Below, one piece after another: positions 36,201-45,278 of a DNA stretch of 64,000 bases. A program made the position numbers and the translations under genes. Every line of letters starts with the position of its first letter. Position 1 is the first letter of the stretch. Source of the DNA: Sphingomonadales bacterium Ga0077559 (GTDB lineage Bacteria > Pseudomonadota > Alphaproteobacteria > Sphingomonadales > Sphingomonadaceae); NCBI GenBank assembly GCA_001464315.1, contig LNFK01000053.1:1-64000 (forward strand), given 5' to 3'. The notes beneath the pieces are model-generated. The model had not been told where the DNA came from, searched no databases, and worked only from the letters and a program-made list of their open reading frames with translations.

Positions 36201-37848
36201 CCAGCACGACAAAGCCGAAATTTTCGAGCGCGGGAACGATATCGCTTAGCGGCATCGCGCCGCCCTCGCTATATACCTTCAATCGCAGATGATCGCCGCC
36301 AGCCGAAAGCCGCGTGATGCAGCTATGGTCGCGCTCCATGTTGAGCAAGCCAACCATGTCGCGCGCGGCTTCGTCGGTCGAATAATGGTTGCGGTAATTG
36401 AGCGGGAAACCCGCCGCATAGCGTACAATCATAGCCGCTGCCCGCTTCTCGTCGGTCAGCCGGACGAGCGCTGCTTCAACCGCAGGCTCCCACCCGCGTA
36501 CCATGAGTTCGAGCTTGGCGTCGAGCGCAGCTTCATCAACCGCCTGATCGCGGTCGGGCAAATCGAGCGTGTAGCGCAGCAAGGCGATACCGCCATCCTC
36601 AAGCCCGATCGTCCAGCCAAGCAGCGCGCCGCCGGTGAACGCGACGAGCATATTTTCAATCTGCTTGCGCATCCCAGTCGACACGTCGTCGCGCGGCAAC
36701 CAGACGAAGATATATAGATGCCGGCCAAGCGGCGACCTCACGGCAACCAATTTGGGCCGCGGACGATCGATCAGCGACATCATCGTCAGCGTCACGCGTT
36801 CGAGATCGGCGAGCTTCAAAGACACTAATAAATCATGCGGCAGCGAGGTCAGCGCATGGGTCATCGCCTTGCCCGCATGGCCCGACGCATCGAAACCGAA
36901 ACGGTCCATCAGGCTTGCGAGATAGGTGCGTAGCACCGGTATACGGTCAGGCGCGGTGGCCAGCGCTGCGCTGGTCCAAAGCCCGGCCGTGATCGATAGG
37001 CCAGTCACATTGCTGCCCTCGCGTTGCGGAACAACCACCAGATCCAGCTGCACATGGCGGTGAACGCTCGAAACGCGGTTGGCCTTGAGCACCAAAGGCG
37101 AACGCTCGCCCTCTTCAAACCATTTTACTGCAAGCCCAACGCTCTGTTCGGACAATAAGGGCAAGTCGCTGACCCGCGACAGCCCGAGCCGCTGCGAACG
37201 CTCACCATTCCGCGACAGCTGCTCATGCCCTAGCACCGTCATATTATTGTCGAGGAACCACCGCACCAGCGCAGCACCTTCGCCGTCGGGCAGGCTGTCG
37301 GCATCGTCGGACATCGCCGCGAGCATCTTGCGCCAGTCGGTCACTGCACCGCGCACATCGCGCAGCACTGCGAGCAAATCGTCCTCCAACATGCGGCGCT
37401 CTTTGGCGTCGATGCGGTCGGTTTCGAGATAGATAAACGATTCACGGCGGTCCGCCGTATCGCGTTTACGGCTAACCGATTTCAATATGCCATCCTCGTC
37501 GCGCAACGTGCTCAGAACCGGATGGATCAGCCGTTTGACGCCCACCCCTTTGGCAGCGAGCGTCGCCGAGATCGAATCGACGAGAAACGGCATATCGTCA
37601 TTATTCATCGCAATCCGCATTGCCAGACGCCCTTGCGCATCGGCAAATGTATCGAGCGCGACTGCTGGATTACCCGACTTGCGGCTGTGCGCCAGTTCGA
37701 GTGTGAAACGCGCAGCATCCTCGCAGGCTTTTGTGTCAAAGCCTTCATTTTCCCCCGGCAGCGCGCTTTCGGAGAAGGCCGAGGCCATTGCCTTCATCAA
37801 GGCACTATCGATTTTTATGGAAGGTTTTGACGCTTTGGCAGCAGCCAT
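33199..37848 (-). CDS. NAD-specific glutamate dehydrogenase, large (about 170 kDa) type
   Basis: 1,549 residues from ATG 37848, with a CAGGAG ribosome-binding site; the longer frame adds only seven residues. The N-terminal half carries ACT-like and regulatory segments; the catalytic domain (about 690-1150) includes [39 protein letters not shown] and the NAD-binding [12 protein letters not shown] region, then a long helical C-terminal domain. The large class (L_180-like) deaminates glutamate to 2-oxoglutarate and ammonium, allosterically regulated in Streptomyces, Pseudomonas and Caulobacter. In context it is the catabolic partner of PutA. It is monocistronic. Confidence 0.96.
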   Translation of the reverse strand: [1549 protein letters not shown]

Positions 37849-38035
37849 GAATATTTCTCCTGAACCCACGACGATCCGGTTTCACGCAAGTTTATACGAC
37901 GCGAACCATTGTAATTTTATTTCAACGCTTATGCCGACGTTCGATGCACTACACAAGTAACGACCGTAACCTGTTGCGAGGATTATGCCGCCTGTGTAGC
38001 GTGGCCGAAACGCCTAAAGAGCAAGAGGGACAATT

Positions 38036-39379
38036 ATGGATAAGCGGCTGACGGTCTACATATTGATCGGGATGATATTGGGCGTGTTGGTAGGTTACGG
38101 CGTCCATGTCGGAATTGCCGCCGACAATGTCTGGTTCGAATATCTCACCAAGACCTTCAAATTGCTCTCTGATATTTTCCTCAATCTCATCAAGCTGCTG
38201 GTTGCGCCGCTGATCCTTTCGACGATTGTCGTTGGCATCGCGCATATGGGCGACAGCACAGCGCTAGGACGGATTGGCTTTCGCGCCATCACGTGGTTCA
38301 TCATTGCCAGCTTCATTTCGATTGGGCTTGGCCTGTTGATGGTCAACCTGTTCCAGCCCGGTGTTGGCGCGCCGGTGGACAGCATCGCAAATGCCGCAGC
38401 GACCATCGGCGAGATCAAGAAACTCGATTTCTGGGAATTCATCCTGTCGATCTTCCCCAAAAACGCGCTTGAAGCGATGGCGACCAATAATATCCTGCAG
38501 ATATTAGTGTTCTCTTTGTTTGCCGGTGTCGCCCTGTCGGCGCTCGGCGAAAAGGGTGCACCACTGGTGCGCGGGGCAGATGCCCTTGCCGAAATGATGT
38601 TGCAGATCACGCATTATGTGATGCGTTATGCGCCCATCGCGGTGTTCGGTGCTCTGGCGGCAGTTGTATCGAAAAGCGGACTTGCGATCCTCGGCACGTA
38701 TCTTGAGCTTGTCCTCGAATTCTATGCGTCGCTGGCGATATTGTGGACCATCCTGCTGTCGATTGGGGCGATATTCCTCGGACGGCGGATATTCACGTTG
38801 ATCCGTTATATTCGTGAGCCGATGCTGATTGCCTTCTCGACCGCATCGTCTGAAGCCGCATTGCCCAAGCTGTTCGAGCAGCTCGACCGCTTTGGCGTGC
38901 CGCGCCGGATTTCGGGTTTCATGCTGCCTCTGGGTTACAGCTTCAATCTCGATGGCTCGATGATGTATATGAGCTTCGCGACGATCTTCATCGCGCAAGC
39001 GTATGGCATCGACCTGCCGATTGCGACGCAGATCCTGATTCTGTTGACGCTGATGATCTCTTCAAAGGGCGTCGCCGCTGTTCCGCGTGCGTCGCTGGTG
39101 GTAATCACAGGCACGCTCGCAATGTTTGATTTGCCGGTGGAAGGCGTTGCGCTGATCCTTGCTATCGACCAGTTCCTCGACATGGGGCGCACGGCGACCA
39201 ACGTGGTTGGCAACGCGGTGGCGACTTCCGTTATAACCAAATGGGAAGGTATGTTGGAAGTCGAAGAGCCAGAGTTCATCGAGCCACCACATGCCCCTGC
39301 CCATACTATTGCCGGAGGCAAGGCCGGGCTTGATCTGGCAGAAGATATGGTGACCGACGAGCGGACGACCAAGCTCTAA
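38036..39379 (+). CDS. Dicarboxylate/amino acid:cation symporter (DAACS family)
   Basis: 447 residues with the GltP/DctA fold: eight transmembrane helices and two re-entrant hairpins. The Ser-rich hairpin HP1 (FSTASSEAALPKLFEQL), TM7 NMDGT-like motif as GYSFNLDGSMMY and HP2 (SSKGVAAVPRASLVV) are clear; the substrate-binding Asp/Arg region LDMGRTATNVVGN in TM8 follows. Substrates are glutamate, aspartate or C4-dicarboxylates, symported with Na+ or H+. The presence of Arg in DMGRT suggests an acidic amino acid or dicarboxylate. It is divergent from NAD-GDH and shares its 187-base intergenic region, which hints at common control. Confidence 0.93.
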   Translation: MDKRLTVYILIGMILGVLVGYGVHVGIAADNVWFEYLTKTFKLLSDIFLNLIKLLVAPLILSTIVVGIAHMGDSTALGRIGFRAITWFIIASFISIGLGLLMVNLFQPGVGAPVDSIANAAATIGEIKKLDFWEFILSIFPKNALEAMATNNILQILVFSLFAGVALSALGEKGAPLVRGADALAEMMLQITHYVMRYAPIAVFGALAAVVSKSGLAILGTYLELVLEFYASLAILWTILLSIGAIFLGRRIFTLIRYIREPMLIAFSTASSEAALPKLFEQLDRFGVPRRISGFMLPLGYSFNLDGSMMYMSFATIFIAQAYGIDLPIATQILILLTLMISSKGVAAVPRASLVVITGTLAMFDLPVEGVALILAIDQFLDMGRTATNVVGNAVATSVITKWEGMLEVEEPEFIEPPHAPAHTIAGGKAGLDLAEDMVTDERTTKL

Positions 39380-40113
39380 CTGACGAGCTTTTGCCCTAGC
39401 AGGGTGCCTTTGGCGCCCTTGCTATCCAGGATGAAACGCATGTTGTGATGTTCCTTGCGCCACCGGCGGGCAACCACGCGCTCGCCCAGCCGCGCTGCAT
39501 CATCGAGCAACACGCGGCCGCCGGGACGGAGATTAGGGAAAAGGCTAGAGGCACTGCCGCGCACATGTGGGTGGATGGCCCAAGGCGGACCGTCAACGAC
39601 CAGCAGATCGATTTGAGGGGGCACGTCGCTTAACTGATACCAATGCCCGGGCCAGCCAGACGGCGGCGGGCCGAGCGGTGCGTGGCGGATATCGGCTGGA
39701 ATGCCGTTCTCAACAATCCATTCCCGGGTAATCGCCGCAAATTGCTCGTGCTGGTCGTAACTGACGCAATGTCCGCCGCCATTAAGTTGCAGCGCACGGC
39801 CAATGATGAAACTAGACGCGCCACAGCCGAGTTCGACGACTTGGGCCGGGCGCAACTGCTCAATCGCGTGAACAATATGCCAAAGGAAATTGGTATCGGC
39901 TTTCCAGCTTCCCAGATTGGGCAAAGCGTCGAGCGGCAGATCAAGATGTTCGAGCAAGGCCACTTTGTCAGCCTTGCGCCCGCCATGCAGGCTGCGCAAC
40001 AGCCACGGCCACTGAATCGCGCCATAGGCAGTCACCATCGCCCGGTCTCCCAAAGAGAGGTCGAGACCGATATCGTCTAGCGGCAACAGGGCCGTCGTTT
40101 CGCGCGTCGTCAT
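39376..40113 (-). CDS. Class I SAM-dependent methyltransferase-like protein
   Basis: 245 residues from ATG 40113 with GGAG six bases upstream; the frame is open further to 40125. Motif I VVELGCGASSFIIG (about 100-113), an Asp after strand 2 (CVSYDQHEQF), motif IV-like DLLVVDGPPWA and a C-terminal DDAARLGE segment are typical of class I methyltransferases. Substrate unknown. The stop overlaps the symporter stop (CTAA). No operon partner. Confidence 0.75.
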   Translation of the reverse strand: MTTRETTALLPLDDIGLDLSLGDRAMVTAYGAIQWPWLLRSLHGGRKADKVALLEHLDLPLDALPNLGSWKADTNFLWHIVHAIEQLRPAQVVELGCGASSFIIGRALQLNGGGHCVSYDQHEQFAAITREWIVENGIPADIRHAPLGPPPSGWPGHWYQLSDVPPQIDLLVVDGPPWAIHPHVRGSASSLFPNLRPGGRVLLDDAARLGERVVARRWRKEHHNMRFILDSKGAKGTLLGQKLVS

Positions 40114-40289
40114 TATTATCTCCAATGACCCTGCGCGCTAAACAGTCAATCAACCATTTAACGGACTGCCCGATTTTCGGCACTGTTGGCGTTTTCGGCA
40201 GACAAACGATTGCCCTCACTATTTATCTCCAATGCTTTGACAATTCGGAAGGATGCAGGATATCTGATCGCAGGAAGAGGAGACACCGA

Positions 40290-41591
40290 ATGGCCGATGG
40301 CGCATCGACTCAGCGCGTTACCCCGACTGTTACCAATCCGAAGGTCCTGCTTTGGATATTGATGGTGGTCTATGTCCTCAATTTCCTCGACCGGCAGATT
40401 GTCAACATATTGGCCGAACCGATCAGCCGCGATTTGGGGCTTTCGGATACACAGATTGGGCTGCTAACCGGCCTCGCCTTTGCATTATTCTATACTTTGC
40501 TTGGCATCCCGATTGCGCGCTATGCCGACAATAGTACCACCAACCGCGTCGGACTGATTTCTATCTCGCTGGCAGTCTGGTCGGCGATGACCGCGATATG
40601 CGGCTTTGCCCAGAATTTCTTACAGCTTGCACTTGCCCGCGTCGGCGTTGGCGTTGGCGAGGCTGGCTGCACACCAGCCGCGCACTCGCTGATCACCGAT
40701 AGCGTGCCCCCGGAGAAGCGCTCATCGGCCATTGCGTTTTATGGGCTTGGCATTCCAATCGGCAGCTTGATGGGGCTCGTTATCGGCGGCGCATTGAACG
40801 ATGCTTATGGCTGGCGGACGGCCTTCATGGTGGTCGCGATTCCAGGGCTGATCATGGCTGCATTTCTGCCTTTCATCTTGCGTGAACCACGCAAGGCGGA
40901 AAATGCTGCACGCTTGCTGTCGGGCGAGAAGGCACGCGCCGTGCTCTCGACCAAAGAAGCACTGAAAGAAGTGTTCAGCTCGCGCGCCTTTGTCATGCTC
41001 GCCGTCGCCGCGTCGTTTACCGCGTTCCTCTCTTATGGCAAAGGCGTCTGGGCGGTCATTCTGTTCATTCGCTCGCACGGCCTCTCGCCGGGTGAAACAG
41101 GCACCTTATTGGGCATCGTTCTTGGGGTCGCCGGAATGATCGGCACTTGGATGGGCGGCATGATGGCCGACCGCTTCGGCAAAACCGACAAACGACATTT
41201 GCTCACCACGCCCGCCATCGGAATGGTGATCGCGACGCCGATCCTGTTTCTTGGCTATTTTGCCACCGACTGGCGCGTTGCGATTGTTTTGCTGTTCGTT
41301 CCCACCGCACTTAACGCCGCTTATTACGGTCCAACCTATGGATGTGTCCAAGGCTTGGTCAAACCCGAAGCGCGTGCCATGGCCGCTGCAGTCATGCTGT
41401 TCGCGCAGAACCTCATTGGCCTCGGCCTCGGACCATTGTTGTTCGGCATCATGTCCGACGCGTTCAAGCCAATGGCCGGCGAAGAAAGCGTTCGCTGGGT
41501 GCTCTACGGCGCGGCATGGCTCGGGCTGATTCCGGCGTTCTTTTTCTGGCGCGCAAGTTTGCGACTTAAGGATGAGCTCAAGAGCGGTTAG
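40290..41591 (+). CDS. MFS transporter, Spinster-like
   Basis: 433 residues from ATG 40290 with a strong AGGAAGAGGAG ribosome-binding region; twelve predicted helices. Conserved segments [50 protein letters not shown] and the A-motif-like [11 protein letters not shown] place it in the spinster/sphingosine-1-phosphate transporter-like group common in sphingomonads. The transported molecule is unknown; sugars, organic acids or lipids occur in relatives. Stop overlaps purA's stop (TTAG). Confidence 0.88.
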   Translation: MADGASTQRVTPTVTNPKVLLWILMVVYVLNFLDRQIVNILAEPISRDLGLSDTQIGLLTGLAFALFYTLLGIPIARYADNSTTNRVGLISISLAVWSAMTAICGFAQNFLQLALARVGVGVGEAGCTPAAHSLITDSVPPEKRSSAIAFYGLGIPIGSLMGLVIGGALNDAYGWRTAFMVVAIPGLIMAAFLPFILREPRKAENAARLLSGEKARAVLSTKEALKEVFSSRAFVMLAVAASFTAFLSYGKGVWAVILFIRSHGLSPGETGTLLGIVLGVAGMIGTWMGGMMADRFGKTDKRHLLTTPAIGMVIATPILFLGYFATDWRVAIVLLFVPTALNAAYYGPTYGCVQGLVKPEARAMAAAVMLFAQNLIGLGLGPLLFGIMSDAFKPMAGEESVRWVLYGAAWLGLIPAFFFWRASLRLKDELKSG

Positions 41592-42877
41592 TCAGCGAAA
41601 GGATCGCGAACCAATATTGTGTCCTCGCGCTGCGGCGACGTGGAGACCAAGGCCACCGGCGTCTCAATCAGTTCAGACACGCGGCTGATATATTTGATCG
41701 CCTGAGCGGGCAGATCGGCCCAGCTTCGCGCGCCAGCGGTCGTTTCCTGCCAGCCTGGCATTTCCTCGTAGATCGGCTCGACAGCGGCCTGATCGGCGGA
41801 GTGCGCGGGCAGATAGTCATAGACCTTGCCGTTCAAGCGGTATCCGGTGCAGATTTTAATCGTCTCGAACCCGTCGAGAACGTCGAGCTTGGTGAGCGCA
41901 ATTCCCGTCACGCCCGAAACGGCGCAGCTTTGGCGAACGATCACGGCATCGAACCAGCCGCAGCGGCGTTTACGGCCAGTGACGGTGCCGAATTCATGGC
42001 CGCGCTCACCCAATTTCTGGCCGGTTTCGTCTTCGAGTTCGGTCGGGAACGGGCCGGAGCCGACGCGGGTGGTATAAGCTTTCACAATACCAAGGACGAA
42101 GCCAGTCGCGTTGGGGCCAAGTCCCGAACCACTCGCAGCGGTGCCCGATACGGTGTTGGAGGAGGTTACGAAGGGATAGGTGCCGTGATCGACGTCGAGC
42201 AAAACGCCCTGAGCGCCTTCGAACAATATCCGTGCGCCAGCCTTGCGGACTTTTTTCAGCCGCTTCCAGACCGGTTGCGCATATTCGAGGATGAACGGCG
42301 CGATTTCCTTGAGCTCGGCGATCAGCGCTGCGCGGTCGACTGGCGGCTCGCCGAAACCGGCGCGCAGTGCGTCATGATGAGCGCACAAACGGTCCATTTG
42401 CGGTTCGATCGCGTCAAGGTGCGCGAGGTCACATACCCGGATCGCACGGCGACCAACCTTGTCTTCATAGGCAGGGCCTATGCCGCGACCAGTCGTGCCG
42501 ATCTTGCCCGAGCCAGCTGCGGTTTCGCGCAGACCATCTAGGTCGCGGTGGATTGGCAGGATCAGCGCGCAGTTATCTGCAAGCGCGAAGTTCTCGGTGG
42601 TGATCGAAACCCCCTGCCCGCGCAGCTTTGCCATTTCGTCGCGCAAAGCCCAGGGATCGAGCACCACGCCATTGCCGATGATTGACAGCGTTCCGGTGAC
42701 GATGCCCGACGGCAGCAGTGATAATTTGTAGACATTGTCGCCGACGACGAGCGTGTGGCCGGCATTATGCCCGCCCTGAAAACGGACCACGGCATCAGCA
42801 CGTTCGGCCAGCCAGTCAACGATTTTGCCTTTGCCTTCGTCGCCCCATTGAGCGCCGATCACGGTTACATTTGCCAT
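41588..42877 (-). CDS. purA: Adenylosuccinate synthetase
   Basis: 429 residues, full length. P-loop GDEGKGK with catalytic Asp13, GGHNAGHT with catalytic His41, the IMP-binding [14 protein letters not shown] segment and the GTP-binding TKLDVLDG are intact. It makes adenylosuccinate from IMP, aspartate and GTP, the committed step to AMP. A perfect 7-bp hairpin (42908-42927) lies in its leader, 30 bases before the start. It is independently transcribed, divergent from the esterase gene. Confidence 0.98.
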   Translation of the reverse strand: MANVTVIGAQWGDEGKGKIVDWLAERADAVVRFQGGHNAGHTLVVGDNVYKLSLLPSGIVTGTLSIIGNGVVLDPWALRDEMAKLRGQGVSITTENFALADNCALILPIHRDLDGLRETAAGSGKIGTTGRGIGPAYEDKVGRRAIRVCDLAHLDAIEPQMDRLCAHHDALRAGFGEPPVDRAALIAELKEIAPFILEYAQPVWKRLKKVRKAGARILFEGAQGVLLDVDHGTYPFVTSSNTVSGTAASGSGLGPNATGFVLGIVKAYTTRVGSGPFPTELEDETGQKLGERGHEFGTVTGRKRRCGWFDAVIVRQSCAVSGVTGIALTKLDVLDGFETIKICTGYRLNGKVYDYLPAHSADQAAVEPIYEEMPGWQETTAGARSWADLPAQAIKYISRVSELIETPVALVSTSPQREDTILVRDPFAD

Positions 42878-42907
42878 AAGTTCCTCTTCTTCGAGGGCCT
42901 TTTTCTG

Positions 42908-42927
42908 CGCAAGACTATTTTCTTGCG
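42908..42927. repeat. Hairpin in the purA leader
   Basis: CGCAAGA (42908-42914) and TCTTGCG (42921-42927) are perfect complements with a 6-base loop. On the minus strand it lies just upstream of the purA ribosome-binding site, so it could be an RNA structure or a regulator site. Confidence 0.4.
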
Positions 42928-43001
42928 AAGGGATTCGCCGTGCGCCCCGTTATGACTATGGGTGGCCGACGTCCACCCTAAAGCGTCAATGGAGGCAAAA
43001 G

Positions 43002-44024
43002 ATGCGGAAATGGATATTTGGTAGTGCAGCGATCGCACTGATCGGGACAGTTGCATTGGCGCAGCGTGGCGGGCGATTGCCAGCCGAATGCCGCAAAGAG
43101 ATTGTTCAATTATGCGGCATGAATCGCGAGGCGATGCGCGGATGTTTGCAGGAGAAAGCCAGCCATTTGTCGGAGAGTTGCCGAAGCGAACTTCGCAAAC
43201 AAATCGGCAAGCGTGGTGGTGCAACTGGAGCGAAACGATCGGCTGTTGGCGCAACTGAAATGGCTTATGGCAATGACCCGCTCCAAAAGCTCGATTTCTG
43301 GAAAGCAAAGACGGCAGGCGCGCCGCTGGTGATCTTCGTCCACGGCGGCGGCTGGAAACGCGGCGACAAGGGCAATGCCACCGGGCAGTATAAAGCGCCG
43401 CATTATCTGGAGCAGGGCTATGCCTTTGCCAGCATCAACTATCGGTTGGTTCCGGGCGCAACCGTCGAACAGCAGGCTGCCGATGTCGCTTCATCAGTCG
43501 CCTATTTCCGGAGGAATGCAGCTTCGCTCGGCCTCGACCCGAAGCGCATCGTTTTGATGGGCCATAGCGCAGGCGCGCATTTGTCAGCATTGGTCGGCAC
43601 TGATCCGCAATATCTGCGTAAAGCGGATCTGGATATGACTGCGATTGCGGGCGTTATCCCGCTCGATGGCGCTGCTTATGATGTTCCGGCCCAAATGACC
43701 GATGGCGCTCGAATCATGCAGGACACCTATGAACAGGCCTTTGGAACCCAACCGCAGAGACAAAAGGTACTATCACCCTTCTGGCAAGCAGCCGCGCCAA
43801 ACGTCCCCGCTTTCCTCATCCTGCATGTCGACCGCGATGACGGCGCGCGGCAATCTGCGGCGCTTGCCGATGCCTTGCGCAAAAACGGCGTGAGGGTACA
43901 ACTGCAGGCATTCGAAGGCAAAGGTCTGAAAGGCCATGCCGAGATTAACCGCAGACTGGGTGATCCCGAATACCCGGCGACCCCTGTTGTCGATGCGTGG
44001 CTGCGTAGCGTGTTCGGCACCTAA
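43002..44024 (+). CDS. Secreted alpha/beta-hydrolase with N-terminal Cys-rich (GLG1-like) repeat
   Basis: 340 residues with a good GGAGG ribosome-binding site. Signal peptide about 1-20; then a Cys-rich module with C30, C38, C48 and C60 (AECRKEIVQLCG ... GCLQEK ... SESCRSEL), like one repeat of the Golgi cysteine-rich GLG1 family; then a BD-FAE/formamidase-like esterase: oxyanion HGGGW at 114-118, nucleophile Ser189 in GHSAGAH, Asp in HVDRDDG and His in GHAEINR. The hydrolase family acts on esters or N-formylkynurenine, but the extra module and secretion argue against formamidase. Stop overlaps hisZ (CTAA). Confidence 0.83.
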   Translation: MRKWIFGSAAIALIGTVALAQRGGRLPAECRKEIVQLCGMNREAMRGCLQEKASHLSESCRSELRKQIGKRGGATGAKRSAVGATEMAYGNDPLQKLDFWKAKTAGAPLVIFVHGGGWKRGDKGNATGQYKAPHYLEQGYAFASINYRLVPGATVEQQAADVASSVAYFRRNAASLGLDPKRIVLMGHSAGAHLSALVGTDPQYLRKADLDMTAIAGVIPLDGAAYDVPAQMTDGARIMQDTYEQAFGTQPQRQKVLSPFWQAAAPNVPAFLILHVDRDDGARQSAALADALRKNGVRVQLQAFEGKGLKGHAEINRRLGDPEYPATPVVDAWLRSVFGT

Positions 44025-45139
44025 ACCGGTTCGGCGCGACCGTTTTCCAGCACAAAAGCGCAGTCCAAAGCTTGGGCGCATTCGTCAGCACCGAGCGCGG
44101 CAACAGTCACCCAACCTTCGCTTCGCATCTGTGCGGCTTTAGCGGGAAGTGTGCCCAATGGCAGGAACAGGCGGCGTCTTTCCATGTCGCCGGTCGCCGC
44201 GTCAATTAAGGGGTCCGGGAAAAGCGAGAACCCGATAGCAACCTCTTCGCCGCCCCCCGGTTTTGCAATCGCATACGTACCGCCACGGCCGAGCGCCGCC
44301 GAATAGCCCTTGGCAAATAATGTGAAGCCGAACCAGCTTTGATAAGCGAAGCCGTGCCGCTCGGTTGGATCCAAAGTGATCGTTGCGCGGCCCGCGACCG
44401 AGGATGCAATCGCTTCGAGCGCCGCGATACGCGATGCCAGAGCACCGCCAGCATCAATCGCGCGCAATTTCTCAACCGCGTCGGCGAACGCACCGGTTGC
44501 GGCCAGCAGCGGCAGATAGGTATCAGCGCCAAGCGAACTCAATCCGCCAGCATCCTTCATATCTAGTTCGGACCTGACCGCATCGATTTGGTCAGCGGCC
44601 AGTGGTAAAGCTTTTTCGGCCAAAGTCTCGACTAGGTCAGGCAATGTGAAATCGACGGTGATGTCTTTTACGCCAGCGGCCTCCAATGCGTCGATGGCAA
44701 CCGAAACGATCTCGCTGGCGGCGGCAACACTGTCATTGCCAACAAGCTCTGCTCCCAATTGGGTAAACTCACGCTCAGGGCGAAGCTGGCGCGCGCGCAG
44801 GCGAAGCACCTGACCATGATAGCAAAGCCTCAGCGGGCGTGGAGCATCGACCATTCGGGTCGTTGCGATCCGTCCGACCTGAACTGTGATATCGCCGCGC
44901 AGCGCCAGCGTGTGCCCGGAAACGGGGTCGGTAAAGCGCAGCAGCGCGTTGCGCGCAGCACCACCGCTCCGCGCTGACAGGCTGCTTTCGAACTCGGCAA
45001 TGGCTGGACTGACCCGCGCATAACCATTCGACGCCATGACGTCGAGCATGGCGCGCGACACGCGCTCGTTCGCCTCCGCTTGCGGTGGCAAGCGGTCACG
45101 GAAGCCTTCGGGCAACAGGTCGGACGGGATATCGGTCAT
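44021..45139 (-). CDS. hisZ: ATP phosphoribosyltransferase regulatory subunit
   Basis: 372 residues resembling a catalytically inactive histidyl-tRNA synthetase: LLPEGFRDRLPPQAEANERV, a class-II motif-2-like LRFTDPVSGHTLALRGDITVQVGRIA, HGQVLRLR and ELVGNDSVAAASEIVSVAI. Short HisG enzymes need HisZ for allosteric control by histidine. The aminoacylation residues are not preserved. No hisG is in the window. It lies 139 bases after serA; the gap contains a structured element, so co-transcription with serCA is uncertain. Confidence 0.9.
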   Translation of the reverse strand: MTDIPSDLLPEGFRDRLPPQAEANERVSRAMLDVMASNGYARVSPAIAEFESSLSARSGGAARNALLRFTDPVSGHTLALRGDITVQVGRIATTRMVDAPRPLRLCYHGQVLRLRARQLRPEREFTQLGAELVGNDSVAAASEIVSVAIDALEAAGVKDITVDFTLPDLVETLAEKALPLAADQIDAVRSELDMKDAGGLSSLGADTYLPLLAATGAFADAVEKLRAIDAGGALASRIAALEAIASSVAGRATITLDPTERHGFAYQSWFGFTLFAKGYSAALGRGGTYAIAKPGGGEEVAIGFSLFPDPLIDAATGDMERRRLFLPLGTLPAKAAQMRSEGWVTVAALGADECAQALDCAFVLENGRAEPV

Positions 45140-45199
45140 GCGCGCTCTTTACTTGAAAGGAAGGAATAGAAAACCCCCGCTCGACATTTTACCGTAGCT

Positions 45200-45253
45200 C
45201 TGAGCCGTCAGTGCGCCGCACTGGGGAACGGCCGCTGCGCGACTTCTGCTCAG
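45200..45253. repeat. Nested inverted repeats between serA and hisZ
   Basis: Outer arms CTGAGC (45200-45205) and GCTCAG (45248-45253) enclose a perfect hairpin CAGTGC-GCC-GCACTG (45209-45223). No T run follows on the minus strand, so it is not a canonical terminator. It may shape the 3' end of serA mRNA or the hisZ leader. Confidence 0.45.
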
Positions 45254-45278
45254 GGCAAAGGTTTCAACCCAACCCACT

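Noticed and set aside
35164-36249. Open + frame of about 361 codons inside the NAD-GDH gene
   Set aside because: Fully antisense to the conserved catalytic domain; translation shows no family motif.
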